Source: Acuticoccus kalidii
Lineage (GTDB): Bacteria > Pseudomonadota > Alphaproteobacteria > Rhizobiales > Amorphaceae
Length of the DNA stretch: 64,000 bases
Assembly: GCF_021556395.1 (NCBI RefSeq)
Contig: NZ_JAKGCS010000017.1
Coordinates: 310,001 to 374,000 of the forward strand
Direction: 5' to 3'
In this document: positions 36,211-44,437 of the stretch, piece by piece
Layout of the letters: every line of letters begins with the position of its first letter
Position numbering within the stretch: the first letter of the stretch is position 1
Notes under the pieces: generated by a model
The model's database searches: none
Told to the model about the DNA's origin: nothing
What the model saw: only the letters and a program-made list of their open reading frames with translations
Translations under genes and position numbers: made by a program

Positions 36211-36254
36211 GAGCCCCTCTTATACCGATGACCCTGTCCAGAAAGACGTAAGAC

Positions 36255-37199
36255 ATGACGCTTCCGATTCCCGACACCGAGGCCATCACCGCTGCCGTGA
36301 ACACCGCACATCAGGCGATGCTGCAGGTGGATGGCGGCAAGAACGCCGACTACATCCCCTATCTCGCGTCGGTACCGTCTGGGCTCGCCGCCCTCGCGGT
36401 GGTGACGCGGGAGGGAACGGTGGTGGAGGCGGGCGACAGCCGCTTCGCCTTCGCCATCGAATCCATCTCCAAGGTCGCCACCCTCGCTCTCATCATGGAG
36501 ACGATCGGGCGGGATGCGCTGCGCGAGAAGGTGGGCTCGGATCCGACCGGCTTGCCGTTCAACTCGGTGATGGCGCTGGAGCTGGCTCAGGGAAAGCCGA
36601 TGTCACCGCTCGTCAACGCCGGTGCCATTGCTACGGCGAGCCTCGTCGAGGGGGCGACCGCCGATGCGCGTTGGGACAAGATTCTCGACATGCAGTCCCG
36701 CCTCGCCGGGCGTCCGCTGTCGCTGTCGGACGAGGTGAACCAGTCGGAGCAGACCACCAACTTCCACAACCGCGCGATCGCGTGGCTGCTCTATTCGGCG
36801 GGCACCTGCTACTCCGACCCGATGGAGGCGCTCGACATCTACACCCGTCAGTGTTCGACACTCCTCGACACGGTGGACCTTGCGACCATGGGGGCGACGT
36901 TCGCCAACGGTGGCGTCAACCCGAAGACGGGTGAGCGGGTGGTATCCAAGGACAACGTGCCGCCCATCCTCGCCGAGATGATGATGGAGGGTCTCTACAC
37001 GTTCTCCGGCGATTTCGCCTATATTGTCGGCTTGCCTGGCAAGAGCGGCGTCGGTGGCGGCATGTTGGCGGTGGCCCCCGGTAAGCTCGCAATCGCGGCC
37101 TTCGCACCGCCACTCGACGAGGCTGGGAACAGCGTGCGCGCGCTCGCCGGTATTTCCGCGGTTGCGAAAAGTCTCAACCTCGACCTCTTCTCGGCTTGA
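36255..37199 (+). CDS. glsA: Glutaminase (serine-dependent beta-lactamase-like fold)
   Basis: 314 residues. The catalytic SxxK motif is SISKVATLAL near residue 72, followed by the substrate loop DPTGLPFNSV and PMSPLVNAGAI, then NFHNRAIAWLLYSAG and the final GLPGKSGVGGGMLAVAPGK. It hydrolyses glutamine to glutamate and ammonia. Placed after gadC, it matches E. coli glutamine-dependent acid resistance: Gln enters, ammonia buffers the cytoplasm, and Glu feeds GadB. Confidence 0.94.
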   Translation: MTLPIPDTEAITAAVNTAHQAMLQVDGGKNADYIPYLASVPSGLAALAVVTREGTVVEAGDSRFAFAIESISKVATLALIMETIGRDALREKVGSDPTGLPFNSVMALELAQGKPMSPLVNAGAIATASLVEGATADARWDKILDMQSRLAGRPLSLSDEVNQSEQTTNFHNRAIAWLLYSAGTCYSDPMEALDIYTRQCSTLLDTVDLATMGATFANGGVNPKTGERVVSKDNVPPILAEMMMEGLYTFSGDFAYIVGLPGKSGVGGGMLAVAPGKLAIAAFAPPLDEAGNSVRALAGISAVAKSLNLDLFSA

Positions 37200-37258
37200 G
37201 GCGTGATCTGGCCGTATACAGACGCACTCTTATCGTCATCTCAACGTTAGAATTCCGG

Positions 37259-37540
37259 TCAAGCTCTAGGGCGCCCCCACCCATCACCATACGCCCGGCC
37301 CGTTGTGTACGCGTTTTCGGGGAGGGCGCTCTGAGCGCATGCTTTGCCCTGGGGGTCGGGCCGGAATCCGGTATCGCAGGGCGCGCCAGTTCCACTCGAA
37401 AGCGTGACCGGCATTCGCCGACGGCCATCCTACGCCCAAGCGTCCGAGGCGATGGCGACGGTAAAGCACGCAAGGAGAATGGTGGCTGCGATCGGCCCGG
37501 CGAACCCCCGCCTCAGTCGCCCAGACTTGTCGTGAACATC
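37259..37540 (-). pseudogene. Possible remnant of a small secreted Cys-containing protein
   Basis: In one minus-strand frame a signal-peptide-like stretch (RRGFAGPIAATILLACFTVAIASDAWA) ends in TAG. The same frame continues with PCDTGFRPDPQGKACAQ and ALPENAYTTGRAYGDGW, resembling the C-x-x-GF...C...P-x-NAY pattern of short exported Rhizobiales proteins. There is no good start codon upstream. The resemblance is from memory and modest. Confidence 0.3.
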
Positions 37541-37606
37541 CTTGCGCTGTCGGAGGTTGAAACGCTCGCGTGACAGGAGGCGCCGGCCAGATGGCGTCGC
37601 CAACTC

Positions 37607-38719
37607 TCACGGCATCGCCGGACCCTCACGGAGGGAACGCAGCGGCACCAGGCGCCGGTGGCTTTCGTCCCACAGCATCAGGCGGACACATTTCAGGCTG
37701 TCCGCGAATGTCAGGCGGTTGACCTCCCGAAGCTCGGGAAAGTCGCGCAGCACCTCAGGCAGTCGGTAGTGCGGAATCCGGCTCGACAGGTGGTGCACAT
37801 GATGGATGCCGATATTCGCCGTGACCCATCGCAGGACTGCGGGCAGGTCGTAGTGCGAGCTTCCCTTGAGTGCAGCCGTCGGATGCGTCCAGCGGTCTGA
37901 CGCGTCCCAATGGGTCTCTTCGAACTGATGCTGGACGTAGAACAGCCAGACGCCGGCCGCGGAGGCGAGGAGGACGACCGGCAGGTGGATCATCAGGAAT
38001 GGCACGATGCCGATGGCCCACGCCATCCCGCCGACCGCACCGGCGATGGCGAGGTTGGTGCCCATCGTGCTCACCCAGTGCATGCGACCGGCGCGCATGA
38101 AGCCGATCGGCAGCCGATGATGCAGAAGGAAGACGAAGAACGGTCCCACGCCGAACAGGATGAGCGGATGCCGATAGAGGCGGTATTGGAGCCTGCCCCA
38201 CCGGCCCCGCGCGAGATACTCGCGCACGGTCAGCGTCTCGACGTCACCGATGCCGCGGCGATCGAGGTTGCCGGAGCCGGCGTGATGGAGCGCGTGCGTG
38301 CGGCGCCAGTGGTCGTATGGTGTCAGCGTCACCACGCCGAGCACCCGGCCGAGCCAGTTGTTGACGGATTGCCGGTTGAACACGGCGCCATGGCCGCAAT
38401 CGTGCTGGATGAGGAAGATGCGCACGAGGAAGCCGGCCGCCGGCACGGCGAGCAGTAGCGTCAGGGCGTAGCCGACGCTGGTCAGGGCCAGCCACATCGC
38501 GAACCATAGCCCGACAAACGGCGCGACCGAGATTGCGACCTCGAAGAGGCTTCGGCCCATGTCGGGCGCGGCATAGGCTTTCAGCGCCCGGCTGAGCGCG
38601 CGCGGATCCTGTGCCTTCGGACGATCGAGTGCGGGAGGCCGGTGGGAGGCTGCCGTCGCCGGTGGCTGCCCTCCCGGATCGGCCGGGGAGCCGCCGGCAC
38701 CGATCGCTCTGTCGTTCAC
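37607..38719 (-). CDS. Membrane fatty acid desaturase
   Basis: 370 residues of the acyl-lipid desaturase family. Three histidine boxes are present: HDCGH (106-110), HALHH (142-146) and HHVHH near residue 303, coordinating the di-iron centre. Four hydrophobic segments lie between them. A disordered Pro/Ala-rich N-terminus of about 40 residues precedes the domain. It inserts a double bond in membrane fatty acids, and the second and third boxes resemble omega-6/delta-12 types. Convergent with glsA. The next gene upstream on the same strand ends at 38716, overlapping by 4 bp. Confidence 0.88.
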   Translation of the reverse strand: MNDRAIGAGGSPADPGGQPPATAASHRPPALDRPKAQDPRALSRALKAYAAPDMGRSLFEVAISVAPFVGLWFAMWLALTSVGYALTLLLAVPAAGFLVRIFLIQHDCGHGAVFNRQSVNNWLGRVLGVVTLTPYDHWRRTHALHHAGSGNLDRRGIGDVETLTVREYLARGRWGRLQYRLYRHPLILFGVGPFFVFLLHHRLPIGFMRAGRMHWVSTMGTNLAIAGAVGGMAWAIGIVPFLMIHLPVVLLASAAGVWLFYVQHQFEETHWDASDRWTHPTAALKGSSHYDLPAVLRWVTANIGIHHVHHLSSRIPHYRLPEVLRDFPELREVNRLTFADSLKCVRLMLWDESHRRLVPLRSLREGPAMP

Positions 38720-39006
38720 CGGTCCGGTTCCGCAGCGTTCAGCTGCGCGTCTGCGCGATGGCGCATCAACTTCACCGCAGAAAAATTGAAGCGCTTGTTG
38801 CCGACCGACATGACGAGGTCCTCAGGCCGCAGAGGGGAGTAATTCTCGCCCGCGAATTTGATCGCTTCGGCGGCGGTCACGAAGCGGTGGTAGTGAAGCC
38901 CGCCACGCTTGGAATTCACGCGGCGAGCGACGAAGAGGTCTGCCGGCAATTGATAGTCGGCCTCGCTCATGGTCTCCACGGCGTCGGTGGCGCCAGTGCC
39001 GGTCAT
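38716..39006 (-). CDS. Small conserved hypothetical protein
   Basis: 96 residues. Start set at ATG 39006, which overlaps the stop of the 57-residue gene upstream (ATGA). The sequence has LHYHRFVTAAEAIKFAGENYSP and a C-terminal NFSAVKLMRHRAD, a pattern seen in short uncharacterised alphaproteobacterial proteins; function unknown. It overlaps the desaturase start by 4 bp, so the three genes probably form one unit. Confidence 0.65.
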   Translation of the reverse strand: MTGTGATDAVETMSEADYQLPADLFVARRVNSKRGGLHYHRFVTAAEAIKFAGENYSPLRPEDLVMSVGNKRFNFSAVKLMRHRADAQLNAAEPDR

Positions 39007-39176
39007 GCCTTGCTGCCTCCGCGCGGCGTCTTGCCCTTGCCGGTCATGTTGGTCGCGGTGGGAGCGGAGGTCATGGAGTCGCGGAGGTATTTCGGGCCGG
39101 CAACCTTCTTCGCCGTCTTGGCGGCTGGGTCTGCGGTCTTCGGCATCGATTCTGCTCGCTTCTGGCTTTTCGCCAC
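39003..39176 (-). CDS. 57-residue basic protein, unannotated size class
   Basis: A GTG at 39176 is preceded by AAAGGA six bases upstream. The product is Lys/Ala-rich (AKSQKRAESMPKTADPAAKTAKKVAGPKYL at the start, TNMTGKGKTPRGGSKA at the end) with no membrane segment. Its stop overlaps the ATG of the next gene, which supports real translation. It may be a small nucleic-acid-binding or disordered protein; no family recognised. Confidence 0.6.
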   Translation of the reverse strand: MAKSQKRAESMPKTADPAAKTAKKVAGPKYLRDSMTSAPTATNMTGKGKTPRGGSKA

Positions 39177-39577
39177 ACGAATTCCTTTGCATAGGCATGC
39201 GATGAACGCAGCCCGTCAGGCGCGACCGAAGACGGCCGTTCCGAACGATGAAGATTAAACGAAGAAGAGCGGCGAGCCAGATCGGCTACTGTCCAGTTCA
39301 ATATCTAGGGAGAAAAAGACAAAGCGCAATGACCAATCTTTGGATTGGAATTATATCCCGCTCCGGCAGGCCGAGTTCGGCCGCCTACTGATGTGGTAAC
39401 GGCGGGTTTATGGCAGAAAATCTTTTGCTTGCAATCGCAGGGCGGGGGGTGCATATGTGTTTGGCTAAGTTACAATAATCGAACACTGTCTCCAAACGGC
39501 TTCAGTTCACGATTTTTGCTCTGACTGCAGCCAGGCTGCCGCATTCGGCGGGCAGCAATTTTCTTTGGAGAAACACG
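39177..39577. other. 400-bp gap: divergent control region and csp leader
   Basis: No gene seen. The half next to the cold-shock gene has lower GC and a TTTTGCTTGCAAT-type stretch, consistent with a promoter and a long 5' leader of the kind found on cold-shock mRNAs. Confidence 0.4.
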
Positions 39578-39787
39578 ATGACCAATGGCACCGTGAAGTG
39601 GTTCAACTCTCAAAAGGGCTTCGGCTTCATCCAGCCGGAGACGGGTTCGCGGGATGTCTTCCTTCACATCTCCGCCGTCGAGCGCGCCGGCCTTAGCGGC
39701 GTCGATGAAGGCCAGAAGGTGACCTTCGATGTCGAGCGCGGTCGCGACGGCCGCGAGTCGGCGTCGAACCTCCAGCTCGTCGACTGA
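39578..39787 (+). CDS. Cold-shock domain protein
   Basis: 69 residues, a single cold-shock domain. RNP1 is KGFGFIQPE and RNP2 is VFLHISAVE; the opening NGTVKWFNSQKG is canonical. It binds single-stranded RNA and DNA and acts as an RNA chaperone. CspA-type paralogues are numerous in this order, so the exact paralogue is not named. A strong terminator follows at 39811. GGAG ribosome site upstream. Confidence 0.95.
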   Translation: MTNGTVKWFNSQKGFGFIQPETGSRDVFLHISAVERAGLSGVDEGQKVTFDVERGRDGRESASNLQLVD

Positions 39788-39810
39788 GCGAGCGCTCACT
39801 GACGACGCGA

Positions 39811-39841
39811 AAGGAGAGCCCGCCCGGGCTCTCCTTTTTTT
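39811..39841 (+). terminator. Rho-independent terminator of the cold-shock gene
   Basis: GGAGAGCCCG pairs with CGGGCTCTCC around a two-base loop (CC), followed by a run of T residues from 39835. Textbook intrinsic terminator. Confidence 0.93.
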
Positions 39842-39869
39842 GTGACCCGATCGATGCCGGCGATGCACT

Positions 39870-40110
39870 TCAGCCGCCTGGACGCATGACGGGCACGTTC
39901 ACGAACACCCCGAAGAGACGCCAGCCGCTCGGCTGGACGGCGCCTTGAGCGGAGCAGCGCGTGCGGCTGAACGCGCCGTCGCGACGCAAATGAGATTGCG
40001 GCTCGCGACCGTGCCGCTCGCCCGGTCAACCTCGATCCAGCCAGCACCCCGGGACGAAAATATCCGCCCACGCGTGCGTCGCGCCACCCATGAGCATCGC
40101 GATGAGCTCG
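39870..40110 (-). pseudogene. Transglutaminase-like protein, C-terminal remnant
   Basis: On the minus strand ATHAWADIFVPG is followed, after loss of frame by one base in a G run, by GAGWIEVDRASGTVASRNLICVATARSAARAAPL. This matches the His- and Asp-containing end of the bacterial transglutaminase-like family (HAWAEVxxPGxGWxxxDPTN, then NLIxVAxARD). The catalytic Cys half is missing and the Asp-Pro-Thr-Asn has become Asp-Arg-Ala-Ser. A third frame holds the expected end (FGVFVNVPVMR). Confidence 0.6.
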
Positions 40111-40280
40111 CGTGCGGATTGTCGGAGCGGGACGCGCTGAGCCTGCTGCGGCCCCCTGGATGGCGCCCGCTCTCACCCTCGTGCCGACGAGCGGCCTCGC
40201 GAGTATGGCTTGATGTCCGGTACGGCTTGGCCGCCCCAGCTTGGCGCGCGCCTCACGTTCCTCTTGCCAACCCTCCGCTT

Positions 40281-40309
40281 ACCATCCATATACCATCCAG
40301 TGGGATGGT
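40281..40309. promoter_or_regulatory. Candidate RHH operator
   Basis: Three copies of ACCATCC: two direct (40281, 40292), spaced 11 bp, and one inverted (GGATGGT at 40303). They lie 27 bp before the RHH gene. An 11-bp phase suits cooperative ribbon-helix-helix dimers. Suggests autoregulation. Confidence 0.5.
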
Positions 40310-40335
40310 GAGAGGCGGCCTTTGGTCGAGCGCGG

Positions 40336-40719
40336 ATGGAAACGGAAAAGATCACGATCAACCTTGGTCCGGTCGACCTTGGCCGGATCGATCTGCTCGT
40401 CCAGGAAGGGTTCTACCAGAACCGGACCGATTTCATTCGCACGGCAATCCGCAATCAGATCACCGGGCACGCTGGTGAGGTCTCGCGAGCGATCGATCGT
40501 CACATGCTCGATCTCGGCCTGCGCGACGTCACGAGGCAAGAGCTGGAAGCGGCGCGGGCGGCAGGCGAGCGGCTTCACATCAAGGTCGTCGGGCTGATGC
40601 GGATCGCAGCCGACGTCACGCCGGATCTCGCCGCGGCCACGATCGCTTCGATCACCGTTCTCGGTACGCTCCAGGCGAGCCGGGACGTGAAGGCCGCGAT
40701 CGCCGACCGCATCGCCTGA
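40336..40719 (+). CDS. Ribbon-helix-helix (CopG-like) regulator
   Basis: 127 residues. The N-terminal RHH has a beta strand (KITINLGPVDLGRID) and then two helices with NRTDFIRTAIRNQI. A basic, helical C-terminal region (about residues 40-127) has no ACT-like metal domain, so it is not NikR. It lies 42 bp upstream of a PHB-depolymerase-like esterase, with repeated ACCATCC elements in front. Probably a local repressor of the pair. Confidence 0.75.
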   Translation: METEKITINLGPVDLGRIDLLVQEGFYQNRTDFIRTAIRNQITGHAGEVSRAIDRHMLDLGLRDVTRQELEAARAAGERLHIKVVGLMRIAADVTPDLAAATIASITVLGTLQASRDVKAAIADRIA

Positions 40720-40761
40720 CGGGACACTCGTACTGCCGGCCATCGCCGGCGAAGGACGTCT

Positions 40762-41955
40762 ATGAACAAGCACCTGACCTCGGCCATGCGTCGGGCGACT
40801 GCCGCCGTGCGCGACGGACAGCCTCAACAGGCGACGGCGATCATCCGTTCCGCCCTCAATCTCGGCGGCCCGAGTGCGTTCACTCCCGACGCAGAGGCCG
40901 CGCCAGTGCCCCCCGGCAACGTCGCGCCGCGTGACCCCTCAGGCGTGCCGCGGCTTGCGACGGCGCGGGTCTCGAGCGGCGAGCCGCAGTCGTCCGGGCG
41001 GCCGACCTACCCGCTCGGCAAGGTCGTCACGATGCTCAAGGCGCGACGTGCGCCAAGCCCTGCCTCCCACGGCCCCGCTGCACCACGGACAGCCCCGGCC
41101 GACGCGCGGTTCATCTCGCGCACGTTCCAAGGGCGCGCGGGGAGCCGTGACTACCGCCTCTACGTCCCGGCGACGACGTCGGGCGTGCCGAACGGCCTCA
41201 TTGTGATGCTGCACGGCTGCAACCAGGATCCGGACGACTTTGCCGCAGGAACGGACATGAACCGTCTCGCGTCGGAGCACGGGCTCCTCGTCGCATATCC
41301 GGGCCAGTCACGGCGGGCCAATATGTCCGGGTGCTGGAACTGGTTCGACCCGAACCATCAACGCCGCGGCGATGGCGAGCCCGCCATTCTCGCGGATCTC
41401 ACGACGGCGCTGCGGGACGAGTACGGCATCGCCTCCGGCCGGGTCTTCGTCGCCGGTCTGTCAGCCGGCGGTGCGATGGCGGCTGTGGTGGCGGCGACTT
41501 ATCCGGAGGTCTACGATGCGGTCGGGATCCACTCCGGGCTCGGCTACGGTGCCGCATCCGACGTGATGTCGGCGTTCTCGGCCATGAATGGCAGCGGCGG
41601 CCCGCTCCGAGCCGGGCCGGCGACGGACGCCCATCCGCGGCTGATCATCGTCCACGGCACGGCCGACAAGACCGTGGTCCCCAGCAACGCCGCGTCGATC
41701 TTCGATGCGATGGAGGACCGGTTGCCCGTGGGGCGGCGCAGCGTCGAGCGGATCGCCGGCTCGCCGAACGGGCGATCGGAGACCGTGCATCGGCTCGAGC
41801 GGGACGGCGTCGTCGTCGCGGAGATGCGAATTGTCGAGGGGATGGGTCATGCGTGGGCGGGGGGATCGGAGGCCGGCTCCTACACCGACCCGGACGGTCC
41901 CGATGCGTCGGCCGCAATGATCCGCTTCTTCCTTGCCGCGGACGGATCGGCTTAA
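40762..41955 (+). CDS. PHB depolymerase-family esterase
   Basis: 397 residues. The first 120 are low-complexity. The alpha/beta-hydrolase domain starts with SRDYRLYVPA, has the oxyanion turn LHGCNQDPDDFA, the Cys-rich GCWNWFD found in poly(3-hydroxybutyrate) depolymerases, the nucleophile GLSAGGAMA and the catalytic His region EGMGHAWAGGS. No clear signal peptide, so an intracellular granule or oligomer esterase is possible. Likely co-transcribed with the RHH regulator. Confidence 0.85.
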   Translation: MNKHLTSAMRRATAAVRDGQPQQATAIIRSALNLGGPSAFTPDAEAAPVPPGNVAPRDPSGVPRLATARVSSGEPQSSGRPTYPLGKVVTMLKARRAPSPASHGPAAPRTAPADARFISRTFQGRAGSRDYRLYVPATTSGVPNGLIVMLHGCNQDPDDFAAGTDMNRLASEHGLLVAYPGQSRRANMSGCWNWFDPNHQRRGDGEPAILADLTTALRDEYGIASGRVFVAGLSAGGAMAAVVAATYPEVYDAVGIHSGLGYGAASDVMSAFSAMNGSGGPLRAGPATDAHPRLIIVHGTADKTVVPSNAASIFDAMEDRLPVGRRSVERIAGSPNGRSETVHRLERDGVVVAEMRIVEGMGHAWAGGSEAGSYTDPDGPDASAAMIRFFLAADGSA

Positions 41956-42113
41956 TCCTGTGCTGGCCCCGCGGGGCCGGCCGGGCGACGATCGATAGGA
42001 TCCCGCGGGGCGCTCTCATCGGCGCGCTCCGCATACGGCGGTAACGTCGACCGGTGTCGCGATCAGCCCCGCTGTGATCGAACGGATCGGCTGGACGCTG
42101 GCGGGCCGGGCGG

Positions 42114-44117
42114 TCAGGCCGGACGGGAGCCGGCGAGTTGCGAGAAGTCGATGTCCTGCCCGGCCAACGTGACGCCCTTTTCCTTCAGCGCTTTCTGCAG
42201 CATCGCGAAGGCGTGCCGGCGCAGGCCGAACTGCTGGCCGGGAACCGCGGTGAACTTGCAACCGATCTCGAAGCTGCGCCCGGTGATGCCGATGGCGCCC
42301 TGCGATTTCAGCGGCGCGATGATGGCGTCCTTCAGCTCCAGATCCTGCGCCATCTCCTCCCCGACCTTTTTCACGAGCTTTCGGACCATCTCGACGTCCG
42401 TGTCGGCAGGCACGCGGAAGGAGAACTTCATCACCGCCCAGTCGCGGCTGTTGTTCTTGATGGTGCCCATCTTGGAGAACGGCACGGTGATGAGCGCGCC
42501 TCGCGGATGGCGCAGAGTCGCCGAGCGGATGGAGATCTTCTCCACCGCGCCGCCACCGGCGTCGGTCTCGATGTATTCGCCGACCCGCAGGGCGTCCTCG
42601 TAGAGGTAGAAGAGGCCGCTGATGATATCGGCGACCAGCGTTTGCGCGCCGAAGCCGATCGCAAGACCCAGGACGCCGGCGGAGGCGAGAAGCGGGGCCA
42701 CGTTCACGCCGAGCGCCATCAGCGCGGTGAAGGCCGTCACCAGAGCGATCAGCGAGAGCGAGGTGCCGCGCAGGATCGGCAGGATCGTGTCCATCCGGTT
42801 GCCGGCGCCACCCATTTCGCCGTGCTCGGCGGGCGGGTCCGCGTCTCCTGCGGCCCGCCGCGGGCCGCCCAGAATACCGATGACCGCCCGCCACACCGCG
42901 ACGCCGACGATGACGACGATGGCCGCTTCCATGAGCCGGGGGACGATGGCGGCGAGTCCGGTGGCGCCCGGTGCGCCGAACGGGTCGATCCCCCACGCCA
43001 CGAACAGGAGGGCGGCGACGCCGATGATCAACGCACCTTCCACGAGGGCGAAGGCGCCGAGGACAACCGGCGTCTGCTCACCTGGATCAAGCTCGCTGGC
43101 CCAGAGTCTGAGACCGGCGACCGCGAGCGGTGCAAGGACGAGCAGGAAGACGGTGGAGCCGGCACCGGCGGCTGCGGCCGGCCCGAGAAGTCCGAGCGCG
43201 CCGAGCGATTTCAACGTCACATCGACGAGCACAAGCAGGATGTAGAGTGTGATGGTGCGCCGGGCGACACGGGCGCCCCATGCCGAGGCGCTGTCGCTGC
43301 CGGCCGTCATCGACCGGCCGATAAGGTCGGCGACCGGGCGGCGGATCCACAGGAAAAAGGTGATGGTCGCAGCGCCCAGAAGGATGGCGAGAACCACGCG
43401 GGCGAGCTCGCCCGAGGCGCCGGTGCCGGCGGCCAACGAGACGAAGCCACGCAGCGCGCCGATGAGCCCCGTCGCAACGGCAATGAAGAGACCCGCGCGG
43501 CTGAAGACACGCGCGTCCGCCTCCGACAATCCCATCAGGCGGCGTTCCGGCGCGCCGGGCGCCGCACACACCTGCACGAAGAGGATGATGACCCGCGCGA
43601 AAACGATGGCGGTCAGAATGTGGCGGCCGAGGATGCGCGCTTCCTCGCTGTGAAACATCAGCCGGCCGGCAACGACCGCGACCACGGCAAACACCAGGAG
43701 CGCGATCGCCCGTGTGATGACGAAGCGCAGTGCCCGCGGGACGCGATCGCGAAAGCGGTGGCTGCCCGCGGGGGCCGCAAAGTTTTTCGCGCCGCCCGGC
43801 ATGACGAGCCGGACAAGGAGTTCGCCCACTGCGCCGGCGAGAATGGCTAGAGCCGTATAGACGAAGAGGTCCACTCCACCGGCCGCCGAGAGGGCTTGCG
43901 CGAGTTCGGCGGGAAAGGAGCGGGCCGCGACCACGGCCGATGACAGCGCATCGTCCAGGCTCGGCGGTCCTGCCGCTGCGGCCGCCGGGGCAACGAAGCC
44001 CGCGTCCGGGAATATGGCGTGGATCCGGGAGAGCTCTTCGGCAGACGTTCCGGGTGGAACAGTAATGGTAATATCGGCCACAGGTTTCAACGTGATGTGA
44101 GCGTTGCGCTGAACCAC
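42114..44117 (-). CDS. MscS-family mechanosensitive channel, large type
   Basis: 667 residues. The first 450 residues hold about ten hydrophobic segments (an extended sensor domain). The pore helix region reads LMALGVNVAPLLASAGVLGLAIGFGAQTLVADIISGLFYLYEDALRVGEYIE, the MscS signature. The cytoplasmic beta domain (EKISIRSATLRHPRGALITVPFSKMGTIKN) and C-terminal domain follow. It acts as an osmotic safety valve in the inner membrane. N-terminal start uncertain, since no signal peptide is seen. Divergent from the sulfatase. Confidence 0.9.
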   Translation of the reverse strand: MVQRNAHITLKPVADITITVPPGTSAEELSRIHAIFPDAGFVAPAAAAAGPPSLDDALSSAVVAARSFPAELAQALSAAGGVDLFVYTALAILAGAVGELLVRLVMPGGAKNFAAPAGSHRFRDRVPRALRFVITRAIALLVFAVVAVVAGRLMFHSEEARILGRHILTAIVFARVIILFVQVCAAPGAPERRLMGLSEADARVFSRAGLFIAVATGLIGALRGFVSLAAGTGASGELARVVLAILLGAATITFFLWIRRPVADLIGRSMTAGSDSASAWGARVARRTITLYILLVLVDVTLKSLGALGLLGPAAAAGAGSTVFLLVLAPLAVAGLRLWASELDPGEQTPVVLGAFALVEGALIIGVAALLFVAWGIDPFGAPGATGLAAIVPRLMEAAIVVIVGVAVWRAVIGILGGPRRAAGDADPPAEHGEMGGAGNRMDTILPILRGTSLSLIALVTAFTALMALGVNVAPLLASAGVLGLAIGFGAQTLVADIISGLFYLYEDALRVGEYIETDAGGGAVEKISIRSATLRHPRGALITVPFSKMGTIKNNSRDWAVMKFSFRVPADTDVEMVRKLVKKVGEEMAQDLELKDAIIAPLKSQGAIGITGRSFEIGCKFTAVPGQQFGLRRHAFAMLQKALKEKGVTLAGQDIDFSQLAGSRPA

Positions 44118-44141
44118 TTTAGCGCGACGCTGCGTGGGGCG

Positions 44142-44287
44142 CTTTGCATTTCACGTCGGCACGGATTGGATGCGCACCGGCGCGTCCGACCCGGCGCAAC
44201 GTTTCACGTCCGGCCGAACTCTCCAATAGACTCCTTCAGACGCGCGACCATTGACGGAGGTTCATGGGCCTGACGCGAAATGCAAAG
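44142..44287. repeat. 11-bp inverted repeat, 124 bp apart
   Basis: CTTTGCATTTC (44142-44152) and GAAATGCAAAG (44277-44287) are perfect inverted copies, and similarity extends over about 24 bp on each side with a few mismatches (CGTC/GACG next to both). They lie in the gap between the divergent mscS and sulfatase genes. They could be ends of a decayed small element or paired regulator sites. Confidence 0.45.
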
Positions 44288-44437
44288 AGCCGCAAGAGCC
44301 CCTCGCATAGCAACGCAAGCGGTCGAAAGATTGAGCGGCACCACGGGTCTACGAAGGCTTTCCTGTCGCTTTCCGGCCTCGGTCGGCCCCCTCAGTAAGG
44401 CGGGCCTTTCCGGCGTTCTTACGGAGGAGATAAGCCT

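Noticed and set aside
40336-40719. The RHH protein as NikR, since a NikR box is present in the window
   Set aside because: It lacks the C-terminal ACT-like domain and the His/Cys nickel ligands, and sits with a PHB-depolymerase-like gene and its own repeat elements.
42138-43850. A 570-codon plus-strand frame opposite the MscS channel
   Set aside because: Highly charged low-complexity translation; the minus strand encodes a well-defined mechanosensitive channel.
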